Assembly (NCBI GenBank): GCA_029255685.2
Contig: CM055313.2
Location: forward strand, 78,346,641-78,410,640
From: Silene conica
Taxonomy: Eukaryota; Streptophyta; Magnoliopsida; Caryophyllales; Caryophyllaceae
Length of the DNA: 64,000 bases
Direction: 5' to 3'
Made by a program: the position numbers and the translations under genes. Below the pieces are notes generated by a model that worked only from the letters and a program-made list of their open reading frames with translations, was not told the DNA's origin and did not search any database. Shown one piece after another: positions 1 to 11,473 of this stretch (its first letter is position 1; every line of letters starts with the position of its first letter).

Positions 1-560
1 TCTGAGATGTCCAAAACTACAAAGTCAACTGGGAAGAAGAACCTGTCAATACGCACAGGGATGTTTTCTAACACCCCTATAGGTTCCATAGATGTGCGAT
101 CTGCCATCTGGACTGTCATACTGGTCACTGCAAATTCGGTCATTCCTAGTTTTAAGGCAACGCTTAGGGGCATGACACTTATACTAGCACCTAAGTCGCA
201 CAAAGCCTTCTTGACTGGGAAGGTTCCTATATTACAGGGGACAGAAAAACTACCATGGTCTTCCAATTTATGAGGGGCTATGACATGAGATAAAAAGCTA
301 GATGACTCTTCAGTGAGGGCCACCGACTCAACCTTTTCTAGAGACCTCTTTCTTGACAAAAGCTGTCTCATAAATTTAAGATAGGAAGGAACTTGTTGAA
401 CTAATTCTAAAAACAGGACTTGAACATTTAATGAACGAATCACATCCTTAAATTTGTCAAAAGATACCTGATCCTTTGAAGGCACGAGTCTTTCTGGGAA
501 AGGCGCAGCTGAGGACTCAGTATTTACAGCCCTTTTTAGAAACCTGGGGGTCTTGTCACC
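1..560 (-). pseudogene. Start of protease region, Athila-like gypsy
   Basis: On the minus strand the residues CDLGASISVMPLSV can be read, the active-site region of a retropepsin-type aspartic protease (D-G/L-GAS class), followed by the MTVQMADRT segment typical of gypsy protease. It lies immediately downstream of gag, as in all Ty3/gypsy elements, and is cut by the left edge of the window. Confidence 0.75.
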
Positions 561-622
561 CCGGAAGAGAAAATCCCGCAATTTATTCGGCAAATCTGGA
601 CGAAAGGGAACTTCGGGTTCTG

Positions 623-740
623 CTTCAGTGGTCGGTCGACCAGAATCTTCGGTCGGTCGACCAGTCTCCTGTTCAGGCAAAATTTCCGGATCCTAATTTG
701 AGGTCGGTCGACCAGAAGCTTCGGTCGGTCGACCGCCTTC
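623..740. repeat. Paired GGTCGGTCGACC cores at 21-bp spacing (gag)
   Basis: Exact copies of the 12-mer start at 630, 651, 702 and 723. The two pairs each have a 21-bp start-to-start distance. The last eight bases, GGTCGACC, are a perfect palindrome containing a SalI site. The same arrangement recurs at 3034-3149 and 51385-51761. Confidence 0.9.
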
Positions 741-2315
741 ACTGCTACTCGCCTGTTTTTCCTTCTCAGCCCCCACTTTGGCTCCACTTCTTAAGGTTAC
801 GACGTTTAGAGTCTCCTTTTTCTGGTCCGGTTTGGTCGGAAGTTGACCCGGAGCCCTAGTATCATTCTTGCTTGCAATTTGAGCAATCTGGGACTCTAAC
901 ATCTTCATTCCTGCCTCTCTAGCCTGTGACTCCTTCTGAACCAACCCAATAAGATTTTGGATAAGAGCATCTGTGTTGGGTGGTGGGTTAGAAGGTGGTT
1001 GAGGGTTGAAAGGTGGTCTTTGGAAATTTTGTTTATGTGGGGGTACATAGGTGGAATTTTGCTGAGGTTGCATGTGCTGTGGGTTTTGAACATTCTGGCT
1101 TGTCCACCTTAAGTTGGGATGAACATTATTATTATTCGGGTCATAGAAATTGTTCCCACGGTAATGCTGAAAAGCGGCACATGTTTCATTAGATGAAGTA
1201 CAGAATTTTGACACATGCCCTTCTCCACCACACCTCTCACAAGCAAAGGGTCCGTCCTGAACGGCGTTCACTTGGTATATTCCTCCCTTGCTTCCACTCC
1301 CTAGATCGAGCTTTCCTGCAGCCTCAAACTTTTCTAACTTAGCTGTCAAGGCCTCAATTGCTGATAGGTTGTATTCAGATTTCCTCTGGTTTCCTTTAGA
1401 AGTACCATGCTCAGCGCGGTGCACAGCAACATCTTCTATCAACTTGAGACCCTTAGTCTCTCCTGAATTATCTTGGAATCTCCCATTAGCTGCAACATCT
1501 AGATAGGCCATGTTGTCATCGTAGAGGCCATTGTAGAACTGGTTGCAAAGAAACCATTGTTCGAACCCGTGATGTGGTATGGATCGAACAAGTCTCTTGA
1601 ACCTGTCCCACGCCTCGCTAAAGTCTTCATTGGGACCTTGCTTGAAATTGGTAATCTGCGCCCTTAAAGCATTAGTCTTTGATGCAGAATAGTATTTCAT
1701 GTAGAATGCTAAGGCTAAGGTGTTCCAATCTGTGACTCCCGCAGCAGTGCGGTCAAGATCTCTGTACCATTCTCTCGCAGAGTCCCTAAGGGAGAAGATA
1801 AACATGGTTTGTTTAATCTGGTCCTGCGTCACTCCTTCTGGGGGTGCTATAGAGCATATGTAATCTGTGAAGATTTCAATATGCTTAGCAGCATCCTCAT
1901 TGGCCGAGCCTCCAAATTGGTTTCTTTCAACCATAGTAATATAGGCAGGCTTGGCCTCGAATGGCTTCCCAGTACCTGCAGGTAAAGTGAACCCTTTGTA
2001 TAGGTCCTTTGCCTGAGGCATGGAGTGACTGGCAATAGTAGCTTCTTCTGCCATATTCTCTTCTTCTTTAGGAAAAACTGAAAAGTAGGTAAAAGGTGGT
2101 GTTTTTGGTGAAAGTGGATTGATGGGTGAATTTGGTTGTGAAGGTGGTGTTTTTGGTGAAGATGGTAATGATGGTCGTTCGAATAAGTCTTCTTGAAATA
2201 AGGAAGATGGTGAACCTCCTTCCTGATTTGCTAGAAGTTGCTTTCTTCTTTCTCTAAGAGTCCTCTCAATTTCGAGGTCAAGTGGTAGGAGTTGTCCTTG
2301 AACTGACCTGCGCAT
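693..2315 (-). pseudogene. gag of the Athila-like gypsy element
   Basis: This 540-codon frame encodes a retrotransposon gag protein. After an N-terminal region rich in Pro and Ser comes the capsid-like gag domain (roughly residues 140-300, with the motif SLRDSAREWYRDL and the later FNQG-like stretch). A CCHC zinc knuckle follows (CERCGGEGHVSKFC), then a Gln/Asn/Pro-rich linker and a coiled segment ending MLESQIAQIA. It would form the particle that packages element RNA in the cytoplasm. The codons near its 3' end include four copies of GGTCGGTCGACC, read as Val-Asp-Arg-Pro repeats. The protease follows directly on the left. Confidence 0.85.
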
Positions 2316-2415
2316 AAGATGGAAACTACAAGAAAAAAGTGAGAAGGTTTAAGGAACAAAAAGTTCCTTAAACAGAGAGAAACAAAAACAAAAAACAATA
2401 AACACTGGCGTCACC

Positions 2416-2433
2416 TCCCCGGCAACGGCGCCA
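2416..2433 (-). other. Primer-binding site, tRNA-Asp type
   Basis: Read on the minus strand the 18 bases TGGCGCCGTTGCCGGGGA lie five bases inside the LTR. They are complementary to the 3' end of plant tRNA-Asp(GTC) including CCA, the primer typical of Athila elements. The site fixes the LTR boundary and the element orientation. Confidence 0.88.
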
Positions 2434-2438
2434 AAATT

Positions 2439-3421
2439 TGATGCCCGTCGTTGAGGGTACCAAAGATAAATTTATAATTCCTAAACTTAAACTATAGATA
2501 GTGAAAGTCAGGGTCGAACCACAGAGAGGTGGGGAATGTTTATTGTTGAATGTTAATGTTTAAAGATAACAAATTTGGGGGTTTGATTGGTTGATTACTA
2601 TATCTAAGGCAAAGATTAAAATAAAACAAGAAATAAAGATGAGAATAAAATATAATAAAAGGGATGCTAGGATGTTCGCGGTAATAAATAGCTAAGGTAA
2701 TATAAATCCTAAGGTCAACATGTATTGCAGTCGCGTAAGGGGGCGTAACATAACTTTTTAGGTCTATGCTACCTAATAGCTCCTTTCGGCCTATGCTATT
2801 AGTTCCTAGGTCTCACAATTATTGGGTGTCAACAATAAGGGTGATTCCTAAATCCCAGGTCACATACCTTTCAGCCTTGAGTAACCTATCCGTCTTAAAG
2901 TGTAAACCAATGCCCTTCCCGTATCTTTCAATCTTGGGTAGGTCATTACTAACATCCTACAGGTCTCCTTATGGTCTCATTGCAGGATATTATAATTGAC
3001 AAGAAAAGACGAAATAAGAATACATACGCGAGTGGTCGACCGACCGGCTACTCCAGTCGGCCGACCACGGCCTCGGTCGACCGACCAGCTATTCCAGTCG
3101 ACCGACCAGCTATTCCAGTCGGCCGACCCGTTTAGCTGGTCGGTCGACCGCCTCTGTATGGAAATCTTCGGATTTCTTCTTGTTGTGACTTTTGGGCTCT
3201 TGACTTTGACTCCAGTTGACTTTCCATTTATTCCTTAATTATGCAATAGACTCGAGGATATGGATTTGGTGCTAAATCGTCTCTTTTCCGCATAAATCTG
3301 CAAAAGTGTATAAAAATACGAAAGTACACTATTTGTGGGAAATAAAGGCTAAAACATAGTAATTGAGCGACCAAATACGTGTAAAAATAGATGTAAAACA
3401 TCATAAAATAGACACGTATCA
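2439..3421 (-). repeat. 5' LTR of the Athila-like gypsy element
   Basis: The 983 bp segment begins TGATACGTGTC and ends CATCA when read on the minus strand, with the short inverted termini TGAT/ATCA. It is bounded inside by the primer site and outside by 3422. It contains a 21-bp-period array of the GC-rich core GGTCGGTCGACC and variants between 3034 and 3149. The partner LTR is outside the window, so a target-site duplication cannot be confirmed. Confidence 0.85.
3034..3149. repeat. Six-unit 21-bp array of GGTCGACCGACC-type cores (LTR)
   Basis: Cores start at 3034, 3055, 3075, 3096, 3117 and 3138. Three are exact 12-mers in one or other orientation and the others carry one or two substitutions (for example AGTCGGCCGACC). 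The spacing is 20-21 bp throughout. The array sits inside the gypsy LTR. Confidence 0.88.
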
Positions 3422-3429
3422 GATGTCCC

Positions 3430-5153
3430 GGAAGTGACATAGATATCTGAATGATAATAGATGGCCTATATAGAAAAAGAAATGGTACCGTATATATTCA
3501 GATATCACTGATTCAGTACTGAATATCACGAGATATTGAAATAATATCGATATGGTTAAGGAATCGATATGCAATTGCGCGCGGAGTTCAATGGACTAGA
3601 TAATGGGGATCTTATAAATAAGTCCAATTTTATTGTCGACACATAATCAATGATTATGAATGAGCTCATGGACCAGAAGTCCATTTATTGACCGGAAGTC
3701 AATTTAAGTTATGAATTTTGGAAAAAAAATTGTACAGTTTGCATTATCGAGTCATCATCATGTGCATTTCGAGATTTAGTTCATCATTGCATTTAGTTTT
3801 AATATTTACATTATTATTATTTGTTTTAGAATGTTGAATAGAATCGGTTACATATCATATGCATGCACGTGATTTATTATATTGTTATTATTTGATGAAT
3901 GTTTAAAAAAGAAGAAATACTATCTTATGAGATACTCCAACGAGGACAACTCCTTATAGGTGCCTCTTATAAATGATCATCAAATGGTGATGTTTTATTA
4001 ATCGAGTTTTGGGAACTCGGGATTATATATGAACCTCTACGACACGATTGAAAGGTTATCGTGATTATTTCCAAAATGGAAAACTTCAAACTTATGCAGA
4101 GTTAATTCAAGGAAATTATTATTATGTCAAACTGAAGTTTGAGCATATGAGAATAATAATTTAAATGAGCTTCATGCTAAACATTTGAAATTAGTTTATG
4201 GTTCAGAAGTACCATAACAGTTGGAAAATATTGTAGTCAAAATCTACAATGAAGATGTCAATCAATAAATATATGTTTTAGCAAAGAAAATAGCTCAAAG
4301 GTATTGGATGATTTATTCAATAATTATCGCATTGATTCTCCTTAATACAAGGAATTAAGGAATGATGGCTACACTCTTTTTCCCTTCAACTAGGTTTTTT
4401 GTCTCAACGGGTTTTTCCTGGCAAGGTTTTTAACGAGGTAGCAATATAAGCGCATTATTACGCTATAATCATGATCGTCATTATTGTTGAGATGACAGTT
4501 ATTTTCGACATATAATGTCATGTCGTTTTTGTGGAGAAGAATCATTTTTGTGGAAGTATCAATTGAAATGAAGATCCAAGATTTGTTATGAAATGATTAT
4601 ATCCAGAGTGTGAGTTATCAAAGAAATGTGATATCGAAACTGCCATGGATTTCTATTGACCGAAGATTCAAGTCTATTAATTATAATGGGTATTACTTCA
4701 ACGATCGAGAAGTTATATCAAATTATGGATCATTTCAAGATTTATCAAGTTATGTCATCATCAGGGGGAGCAACACGCGCTGTACTCTTTTTCCTTAGCT
4801 ATGGTTTTGTCCCACTGGGTTTTCCATGGAAAGGTTTTAACGAGGCAGTTTTGCTATGCGTGTTTGAAGATTAGTGTACTCTTTTCCTTTACTAGTGTTT
4901 TCCCACGAGGTTTTTCTAGGAAGGTTTTTAACGAGCCATTTTCTTCAGTGATGGACATCCAAAGGGGAGTGTTATGAAATATTATAGTATAATATTATAT
5001 GGATGTCCATATCTTATAATATCTTAGAGTGTTTTATCTTATGGAAACTCTACCTCATTGTATATGTATATATACCCTCATAATGGAATGAGAACCTACT
5101 TTTGTCTCTCTTACTTTCTCTCTATAATTCTCTCTTGTCTTTGTTTCACAACA
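3430..5153 (+). mobile_element. Decayed copia-type 3' end with LTR
   Basis: No coding domain survives, but the text around 4370-4940 is typical of the region between pol and the 3' LTR of many plant copia elements. An ACTCTTTTTCC...AGGTTTT...AACGAG module occurs three times (about 4370-4440, 4784-4856 and 4873-4935). It is followed by a purine-rich tract CCAAAGGGGAG at 4958-4969 and an LTR-like segment from 4970. Heavily mutated and old. The left limit is uncertain. Confidence 0.6.
4970..5153 (+). repeat. Short LTR of the decayed copia element
   Basis: The segment starts TGTTATGAAATATT directly after the purine tract and ends near TTTCACAACA, giving about 184 bp with TG...CA ends. It contains a TATATATA stretch near 5070 and a pyrimidine-rich tail. 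The exact right end is uncertain by a few bases, and no second copy is present in the window. Confidence 0.55.
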
Positions 5154-5599
5154 ACTCCCTTTTAAAATTCAATTTTTTTTTTAAAGTACCCCTTTAAAAT
5201 GCAATGTTATCAAACACGGCTTCAAACTCTACTTTAGGTGTCTTATTCCGTTTGTTTTTAAACTTATTCATTATTATACGTTTTAAAGTATAAATTGGAT
5301 AAGGCACAAACAAAATAAGTTCAAGAAAGAACAAGTAATTTAAGTTGTTGTCTTGAATCAAGTCCGGATAAAACTGTATTTAAACGAATAATTTTAGGAA
5401 AAAATTATAAAAAGAAATAATTTTTAAAAATTGAATTTTAAAAGAGAGTAATTTTGAAATCTGAATTTTAAAAGAGGTAATTTACTCTCATTTTCAAGTT
5501 AAGTTACCACGAATCTATGTTTCATGATTCATTGACGTCGAGGTGAAGATTTCTATTGGTTGTATTACTTGTACTTGTATGATAATTAATCCCTTCTTA
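5154..5599. other. AT-rich DNA without recognisable genes
   Basis: The stretch is AT-rich with homopolymer runs and no coding signal that I can support. It lies between the end of the decayed copia LTR and the Helitron terminus at 5600. Confidence 0.6.
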
Positions 5600-5629
5600 C
5601 TAGTTTTATACCCGTGTAAATTGCACGGG
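5600..5629 (-). mobile_element. Helitron 3' terminus (minus strand)
   Basis: Read on the minus strand the segment is a hairpin (stem CCCGTG/CACGGG around CAATTTA, 5611-5629), seven bases, then CTAG (5603-5600) and a host T. A hairpin a few bases before a CTRR end, inserted next to T, is the defining 3' signature of Helitrons. The body should extend to higher coordinates. Its 5' TC end was not located, and the AT-rich DNA up to 6110 is probably part of it. Confidence 0.62.
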
Positions 5630-6110
5630 CCATCTATTTCAAATATGGTTATTAACTTATTATCAAAGAATGTAAAAAATGATGATTCGGTTATGATTAA
5701 AGTATGTATTATTTAATATTTTTAATTTGTATTATGATTTTATTTGCAATCACCAAGTTGTCATAAAAATATGAAATATAAACAATACAATTTATATTCA
5801 GAATATATCACATGTGAACATAATAGATATAAAAAGTGGAAAAAAAATTATACTCTGTATTATACAATTTTAAGTAAACGGTACTACTACAATTTCTCAA
5901 ATATTTCTTTACACTACATTATTTGTCTTTTTAGATATGTACATATGATAATCACAAATCAAAATTTCCATCCATTTACATTTGTGACCCTTAAAATAGC
6001 AAAGCATAAGTTGATCATATATGAACACCAACCTTAAAGATAAATATAGACTCCTAATCGGTTTTTCTTATTGTCATTGCAAAACATAAAATCACAAAGT
6101 TTTTTTTCCG
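5630..6110. other. AT-rich segment, probable Helitron body
   Basis: No coding domain is recognisable. One AT-rich open frame (5744-6037) has a composition typical of chance frames. The segment ends where the copia coding sequence begins abruptly at 6111, so 6110/6111 is a junction between unrelated sequences. Confidence 0.45.
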
Positions 6111-7967
6111 TCAAAGTGAGGAGGAACTTCTTTTGAATTGATCCAACTCTTCTTGCATGGTCATGATCCAACAAGGATCCTCAAGAGCTTTTGAGATGTG
6201 GTCGGGTTCAATTTGTGAGAGGTAAGCATTGAAGGCACAGAAGTTTCTGAGGGAGGATCTGGTTTTTACCCCTGAGTCAAGGTCACTGGTTAGGTTTTCG
6301 AGAGGGTGAGAGCTTTGGTGTTTCCATCTTTTTGGTATGGTGGTGTTGGTGGTGTTGGGAGCGATAATTTGTTCATTCTGTTCAGATGCAACAGTTTCAG
6401 AGTCTGTTGCATGGGGTTGATTTTGTGTGGGGGTTTGATCATTGGAATTTGGTGGATCAATGGTTGTGCCTTGGCTTTCTTTTTCCACTCCTGACGTGCT
6501 GGCTTCATTTGAAGATGAAGCTTCGTCGGTTCCCCCTGAGTTATGGCCTGCTTCCCCATGCAAAGGTGTTTCTGACTGTTGCTCCAGATCTTCGGCTTCC
6601 AACACTTGGTCCATGTCATGACGCACCATCCCAAGCTCAAACTCATCATCATCCTCTTCATTTCTTTCCTGTTCCTGAGATACAAAAAGACTAGATTCAT
6701 CAAATACAACATGAATGCTCTCTTCCATTTTCATAGTCCTCTTGTTAAAGACTTTGTAAGCCTTACTATGGTTTGAATATCCCACAAAAATTGCTTCATC
6801 ACTACGGGCATCAAATTTGCCTAAGTTGTCCTTCCCGTTGTTATGAACAAAGCATTTACAACCAAAGCATTTTAAGTATGAGATATTGGGTTTTCTTCCA
6901 CGTAGAATTTCATATGGAGTTTTGTTGGTGATTTTTCTAATCATGACTCGATTATAGACATAACACGAGGTGTTTACGGCTTCGGCCCAAAAGTTTCTTG
7001 GTACTTGAGAACTAATGATCATAGTCCTAGCCATATTTTCCAAAGTTCGATTCATTCGTTCCACCACTCCATTTTGTTGCGGAGTTCGTGTGGCCGAAAA
7101 GTTATGGCTAACACCATTCTCATTACAATAGGCTTCAAAGGCAAGGTTTTCAAATTCGGTTCTATGGTCGGATCTTAAAGCACCAAGTTTTAGAGAAAAT
7201 TTGTTTTCGACCATTTTGAGCCAAATTAAAAACTCACCAAAAGCCTTGTCCTTAGTTCCAAGAAACAATAACCACACATATCTAGAACAATCATCAACAA
7301 TAACACAAATGTAATTACTACCGCCTTTGCTTGTGATACGCATGGGTCCGCAAAGGTCAATGTGAACAAGCTCTAAGACACGAGATGTACTAATACACTT
7401 TTTCGACTTGAATGAGCTCTTAACTTGTTTTCCTTTGACACAATCATCACACAAAGAGTTGAATTTAAAATTTATGATTGGTAGACCTTCCACTAGGTCA
7501 AGTCTTCTAAGGTTGTTTAATGTTCTAGCATTGACATGGCCCAAACGTTTGTGCCAAAGCCATGGGTCATTTTTATGGACGCTCATGCACGAAAGTTTCT
7601 GACCGGATAAAGAACATAAATCAATCATATACACATCCTTGACTCGTTTACCTTCTAGTACCAATTTCTTTGTCTTTCCATCTAGGATTTTACACACATA
7701 AGCATGAAATTCAACAATATTACCTCGATCACACAATTGTGATATGCTAAGTAGATTGTGTTTTAATCCTTTGACAAGCAGCACTTTGTCCACACATAGT
7801 GATTTTGACTTACCAACCTTTCCGATACCAACGATTTCACCTTGTTTGTTATCGCCAAAAGTCACCATGCCTCCATTGTAGGCCTCTAGTGAGAGGAATT
7901 GGTCTTCTTCCCCCGTCATGTGACGAGAGCATCCGCTGTCTAAATACCAATTGTTGCTGCCCCCCAC
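6111..7967 (-). pseudogene. Protease end, GAG-pre-integrase and integrase, copia
   Basis: The frame starts with the protease-linked motif WYLDSGCSRHMTG. Next is the GAG-pre-integrase domain (LWHKRLGHVNARTL and CDDCVKGK, the His-Cys zinc-binding arrangement). The integrase core follows, with HIDLCGPM, FVDDCSRYVW-like and RTPQQNGVVERMNRTL motifs. An acidic/Ser-rich linker leads into the opening of reverse transcriptase (DPCWIMTMQEEL), where homology ends at 6111. It would cut and join element cDNA into the host genome. The missing second half makes the copy inactive. Confidence 0.85.
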
Positions 7968-7983
7968 TAATGCCTACGCAATA

Positions 7984-8928
7984 TCAAACAGTTAGTTTAG
8001 GAACCCAAACAAGTTTGGGTCCCTTCTTAACACTAGACACCGAGTCCTTCTTGACCCATATTTCTTGTGCAACCTTGGTGTTTCTTTTTAGGTCAAGTTC
8101 TCTCTTAGGACAACCATTGAACTCATGACCGGTCATTCCACAGTAATAGCATATGATGTATTCAGGTAGTCCAGCATACTTACGTCGTCTGAAATCTCTT
8201 TGACTTGGGTCTTGGTTTCGGTTGCAACAGTGTGTACTACTGTTGCATCTGAAACCAAGTCCAGAGTTTTTTAAAGCCTTTTCATTTTCTTTGGATTGCT
8301 TTAACAAGAATTCTAAGACATTCTGACTTCCTTCCCATTTGAGATAGAACTGCTTTGCATCAAGCAATTCTTTGGTCAAGGTCTCTATTTTCTTAACTTG
8401 ATCTAGACTCGTTCTTTCAAGTTTGTCAATCTTTCCTTTGACATGACTAGCTTCATCACTTAATAAGATCGCAACTTCCTCTAGTTGTTTGTTATCAAGT
8501 TTGCATGAAGTGAGTTCAACCAAGAGGGAGTCACGTTCCTTTGTGAGAGATGAAACTTTTCTTTTTAGAGACTCGACCTCTTTACCTAGTTCAGATTCAA
8601 CATTACATGAGTCTGTTGCATGAGTTTTTTCAGCTTTATTCACAAGACACTGATTTTGTTTTCGAAGCATTTTGACTTCCTTTTCTAGTTTGGTTATTGT
8701 ACATGTTTGATCTACCTCTGTTAGACTCTCCTTTAGATTGACATTTTCCTCGGCAATACTTTCGATTTCATCTTGCATAGCAACGAGTTTATTTCCTTGG
8801 ACACGACACTTGTCAATAAAATCATCTAAAAGAAGACAGATTTTGTCTTTAGAAAAGGCGCGGGCCTTTTTCTTTAGACATTTTACCTCGCTTTCAGAGT
8901 CGGAACTTGAATCGACCGAGTGAGCCAT
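7984..8928 (-). pseudogene. gag C-terminal coiled-coil and second zinc knuckle
   Basis: The frame encodes about 314 residues dominated by heptad-patterned coiled coil (about residues 40-215, e.g. KLEKEVKMLRKQNQ). It is followed by a second CCHC knuckle, CYYCGMTGHEFNGC, near residue 263. A long coiled coil and paired zinc knuckles are known for Sirevirus gag. It lies between the first gag part and the protease-integrase region. Confidence 0.75.
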
Positions 8929-8976
8929 GAGACATATGGCAGCTTCTTTCTTTGATGTTTTTGAGGTTTCGGTTTT

Positions 8977-10005
8977 TTATTTTGAAGAGATACTTAACTT
9001 TGCATCCAATTCTTCCTCAAGGTACTCGTCCTCATCGGAATCGGATAAACCCCAAATGGCAGTCATAACTTTGTTTTTGTAATCTCTTTTAGCAAAATCA
9101 CGCTTTTCCTTGGACTTAATATCGTCCCACTTTGGGCATTCCTTTATTTGGTGACCCTTGTCACCACATTTGAAGCAACCAAAATTGGAATTAGATCTCC
9201 TCTTTGGAAAACGTTTTTTGCTAGCATTGTTATTAAACCTTTGAGACCCACGACCATTAATTATGCCGGCCATGTTCTTAGTGAACATGGCGAACTCAAC
9301 ATCCTCATCCTCCTCATCACTTGAGAGAGCATTTAGAGCGAGCCCCTTTCCCTTAGAACTCTCTTGAGAGCGTTTTGTGAGAGAAAGCTCATGAGCCATG
9401 AGAGATCCCATTAGTTCATTTAGGGAGAGGGTGGCAAGGTTTTTGGCTTCCTCAATAGCCGTCACCTTCGGTTGCCACTTTTCAGTTAAGCTTCGAAGGA
9501 TCTTTCGGACTAAATCCTCGGATTCAAAATTTCGACCTAGGCTCTTAAGTTCATTAACAATGCAAGAGAAACGAGATGAAAGACTATTGATTGACTCGTC
9601 CTTTCCCATGTTGAACATCTCATATTGTTGCATGAGAAGGTCAACACGGTACTTCTTGACTTGAGACGTACCCTCATGAGCTAAGCTTAGGGTGTTTCAA
9701 ATGTCTTTGGCCGAAGTGCAACCCGATATACGATTAATCTCTTGGTCGCCGATGCCATATTGAAGAATGGACATGGCTCTAGAGTTTTTCTCGATCTTTT
9801 TGTAATCGTTTTCATTATATTTTTCCTCATCTTTTGGTGTCGTGTTTCCTTCCTTATCAGTCACCTCAATCTTAAGTGGGCCCTTTTTAATTATCATCCA
9901 ACATTCGTAGTCAACACCTTTAACGTAGTGTTCCATGCGGTGTTTCCACCAAGCATAGTTTTCACCTTTGAAAATTGGGTACTTAGTGTGTTTAGACTCG
10001 TCCAT
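8977..10005 (-). pseudogene. gag region, Sirevirus-like copia
   Basis: The N-terminal part starts MDESKHTKYPIFKGENYAWW, the usual copia gag opening with a Trp-rich motif. It is followed by a UBN2-type capsid region (MQQYEMFNMGKDESINSLSS, later LVRKILRSL) and a CCHC zinc knuckle (CFKCGDKGHQIKEC). This would be the structural protein of the particle. The region has about one or two breaks. The order with the protease-integrase region to the left is normal. Confidence 0.8.
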
Positions 10006-10050
10006 GATTACGGATCTTTCTCTTTGGTGGTAAAACCTGAATCAAGAGCA

Positions 10051-10066
10051 CAAGGCTCTGATACCA
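10051..10066 (-). other. Primer-binding site, tRNA-Met type
   Basis: On the minus strand GGTATCAGAGCC lies two or three bases inside the LTR end. It is complementary to the 3' end of initiator tRNA-Met, the usual primer of plant copia elements. Confidence 0.8.
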
Positions 10067-10068
10067 AT

Positions 10069-11391
10069 TGAAGAATCAAGAACGAGTTTAGCACCTAAGA
10101 GCGGGATGGGGTGAATTAGGTGACCTTTTAAAAATTTCTGAATTAGCTTAAGTGTTTCACGATTTAAGGCAACAAGATCAGAAACTAAGCAACAGTATGA
10201 GGAACTGTTGCATAGAGCAGATCTATTATGAGTATAACAAGAAACGAGTAACAAGTACGAGAAAGAGCAATAAACAAACGATGTAAAAAATTGGTTCAGC
10301 TCCTACTCCGGAGCCTACGTCCAACCGTTATTTTATTGAAAGTTTAGAAGCTACTCCGCTTGACTAAAACTATTACAACAAAACAACTCCCCAACCTACT
10401 CCGGTTGCATTTGTTAAGAGCTACTCCGCTCGAAGACTTGACTCAAACTTAAAGCTACTCCGCTCTAAGAGTTTGTTGTTCTACCTTTGGTTTACACGAT
10501 CAATGTCTCAAGGGTTCTCTTAAAGAACATGGAGACTACTTTTAAGATCTAAACACAAGGTTCATCGAACAAACATTTATACTCGTTAGAAATGCGAACT
10601 AGTACAAGGAGATCATAGCTTTTCGAAAACAAATGAAGACTTCTTTAAAAACAGAAACTTTTGCAAAAATAAACTTGAAGAGTAAATGCTTAAAAGGTTT
10701 TTGCAAAGTTAACAATTAATGCTTAGAAAGTCTTAGCAATTAATGAGCCAAGGTGTTGATATTTATAGAGGGTCTTGGGCGAGTGAGAGGTGTTCTCAAG
10801 TGTGTATTTTGTTTGCTTAACTCTATTACCCAAGGGTTCAAATGGTGGAGTGTCTTTTACAATCTGAAAAAATGCACATGGTTGCAAGGCTCAAGGCAAG
10901 CCACTAAAGGTAAGGAGTGTAAGAGAGAACATTCCTTTTGTAAGGTCTTATGGCCAAAAAAGGAAAAAGTAAACTTTCTTCTTTTTCTAGCCTTTAGACC
11001 TCATGTGCAATGTGAGCTTTTGAATTTCAAATTAATTTCTTTCAGTTTGTAAAACTTTTGAAATATGTAAATGAACCAAAAATACCAACATCTTTTGATA
11101 GAAATATTTTTCGAAATATAATCTCCATGACCGTACTAGAAACTCCAGTTGCAATAGTCTGTTGGACTGTTGCAAGGATTTTGCACCTCTAACAAATACG
11201 AATGAATGTTAAACTACCTTGCTTACAACATATTCATAGACTTGGCCTTCTCTTGTCTTTGCTTGCATCTTGACATATGATCTTGTGATCTTCAATGAGC
11301 TTTATGTCACTTTGCTAATCTCTTGTACTACTCAAGCAAACATAAGATTAATCAAGGTAACTTGTCATCATCAACAAATTGTGTTCTAACA
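10069..11391 (-). repeat. 5' LTR of the Sirevirus-like copia element
   Basis: The minus-strand sequence begins TGTTAGAACACAATTTG and ends GATTCTTCA just before the primer site, giving 1323 bp with TG...CA ends. Between 10297 and 10465 it holds five or six copies of a CTACTCCG core, several in the longer form AGCTACTCCGCT. The partner LTR is missing. Confidence 0.82.
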
Positions 11392-11473
11392 GAAAAGTTA
11401 AAAGACTTCTGGACCAAAAACACAACGGGGACTTAACATAAGCTTGAATATTGATCAGGTTATGAATAAATAA

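Larger units (their letters stand above)
1..3421 (-). mobile_element. Athila-like Ty3/gypsy retrotransposon, 5' part
   Basis: Reading on the minus strand the order is LTR (3421-2439), a primer-binding site matching the 3' end of tRNA-Asp, gag (2315-693) and the start of protease, which runs off the left edge of the window. The tRNA-Asp primer and the gag type fit the Athila branch of Ty3/gypsy (established family knowledge). Only one LTR is visible, so age cannot be estimated from LTR divergence. The gag frame is long and open, so this copy is not ancient. The rest of pol and the 3' LTR would lie left of the window. Confidence 0.88.
6111..11391 (-). mobile_element. Sirevirus-like copia retrotransposon, 5' half
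   Basis: On the minus strand: LTR (11391-10069), tRNA-Met primer site, gag with two zinc-knuckle regions and a long coiled coil, protease and integrase. The element then stops at the start of reverse transcriptase at 6111. Reverse transcriptase, RNase H and the 3' LTR are absent, so it is a truncated copy with several further breaks in gag. The long gag with coiled coil and the 1.3 kb LTR fit the Sirevirus branch of Ty1/copia (family knowledge). Moderately old by appearance. Confidence 0.85.

Noticed and set aside
476-859. 127-codon plus-strand open frame opposite gag
   Set aside because: Antisense shadow of the gag gene. Its Ser-Val-Asp-Gln repeats come from the GGTCGGTCGACC cores.
2416-2433. 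tRNA-like sequence near 2420
   Set aside because: Only 18 bases match the tRNA-Asp 3' end. It is a primer-binding site next to an LTR, not a tRNA gene.
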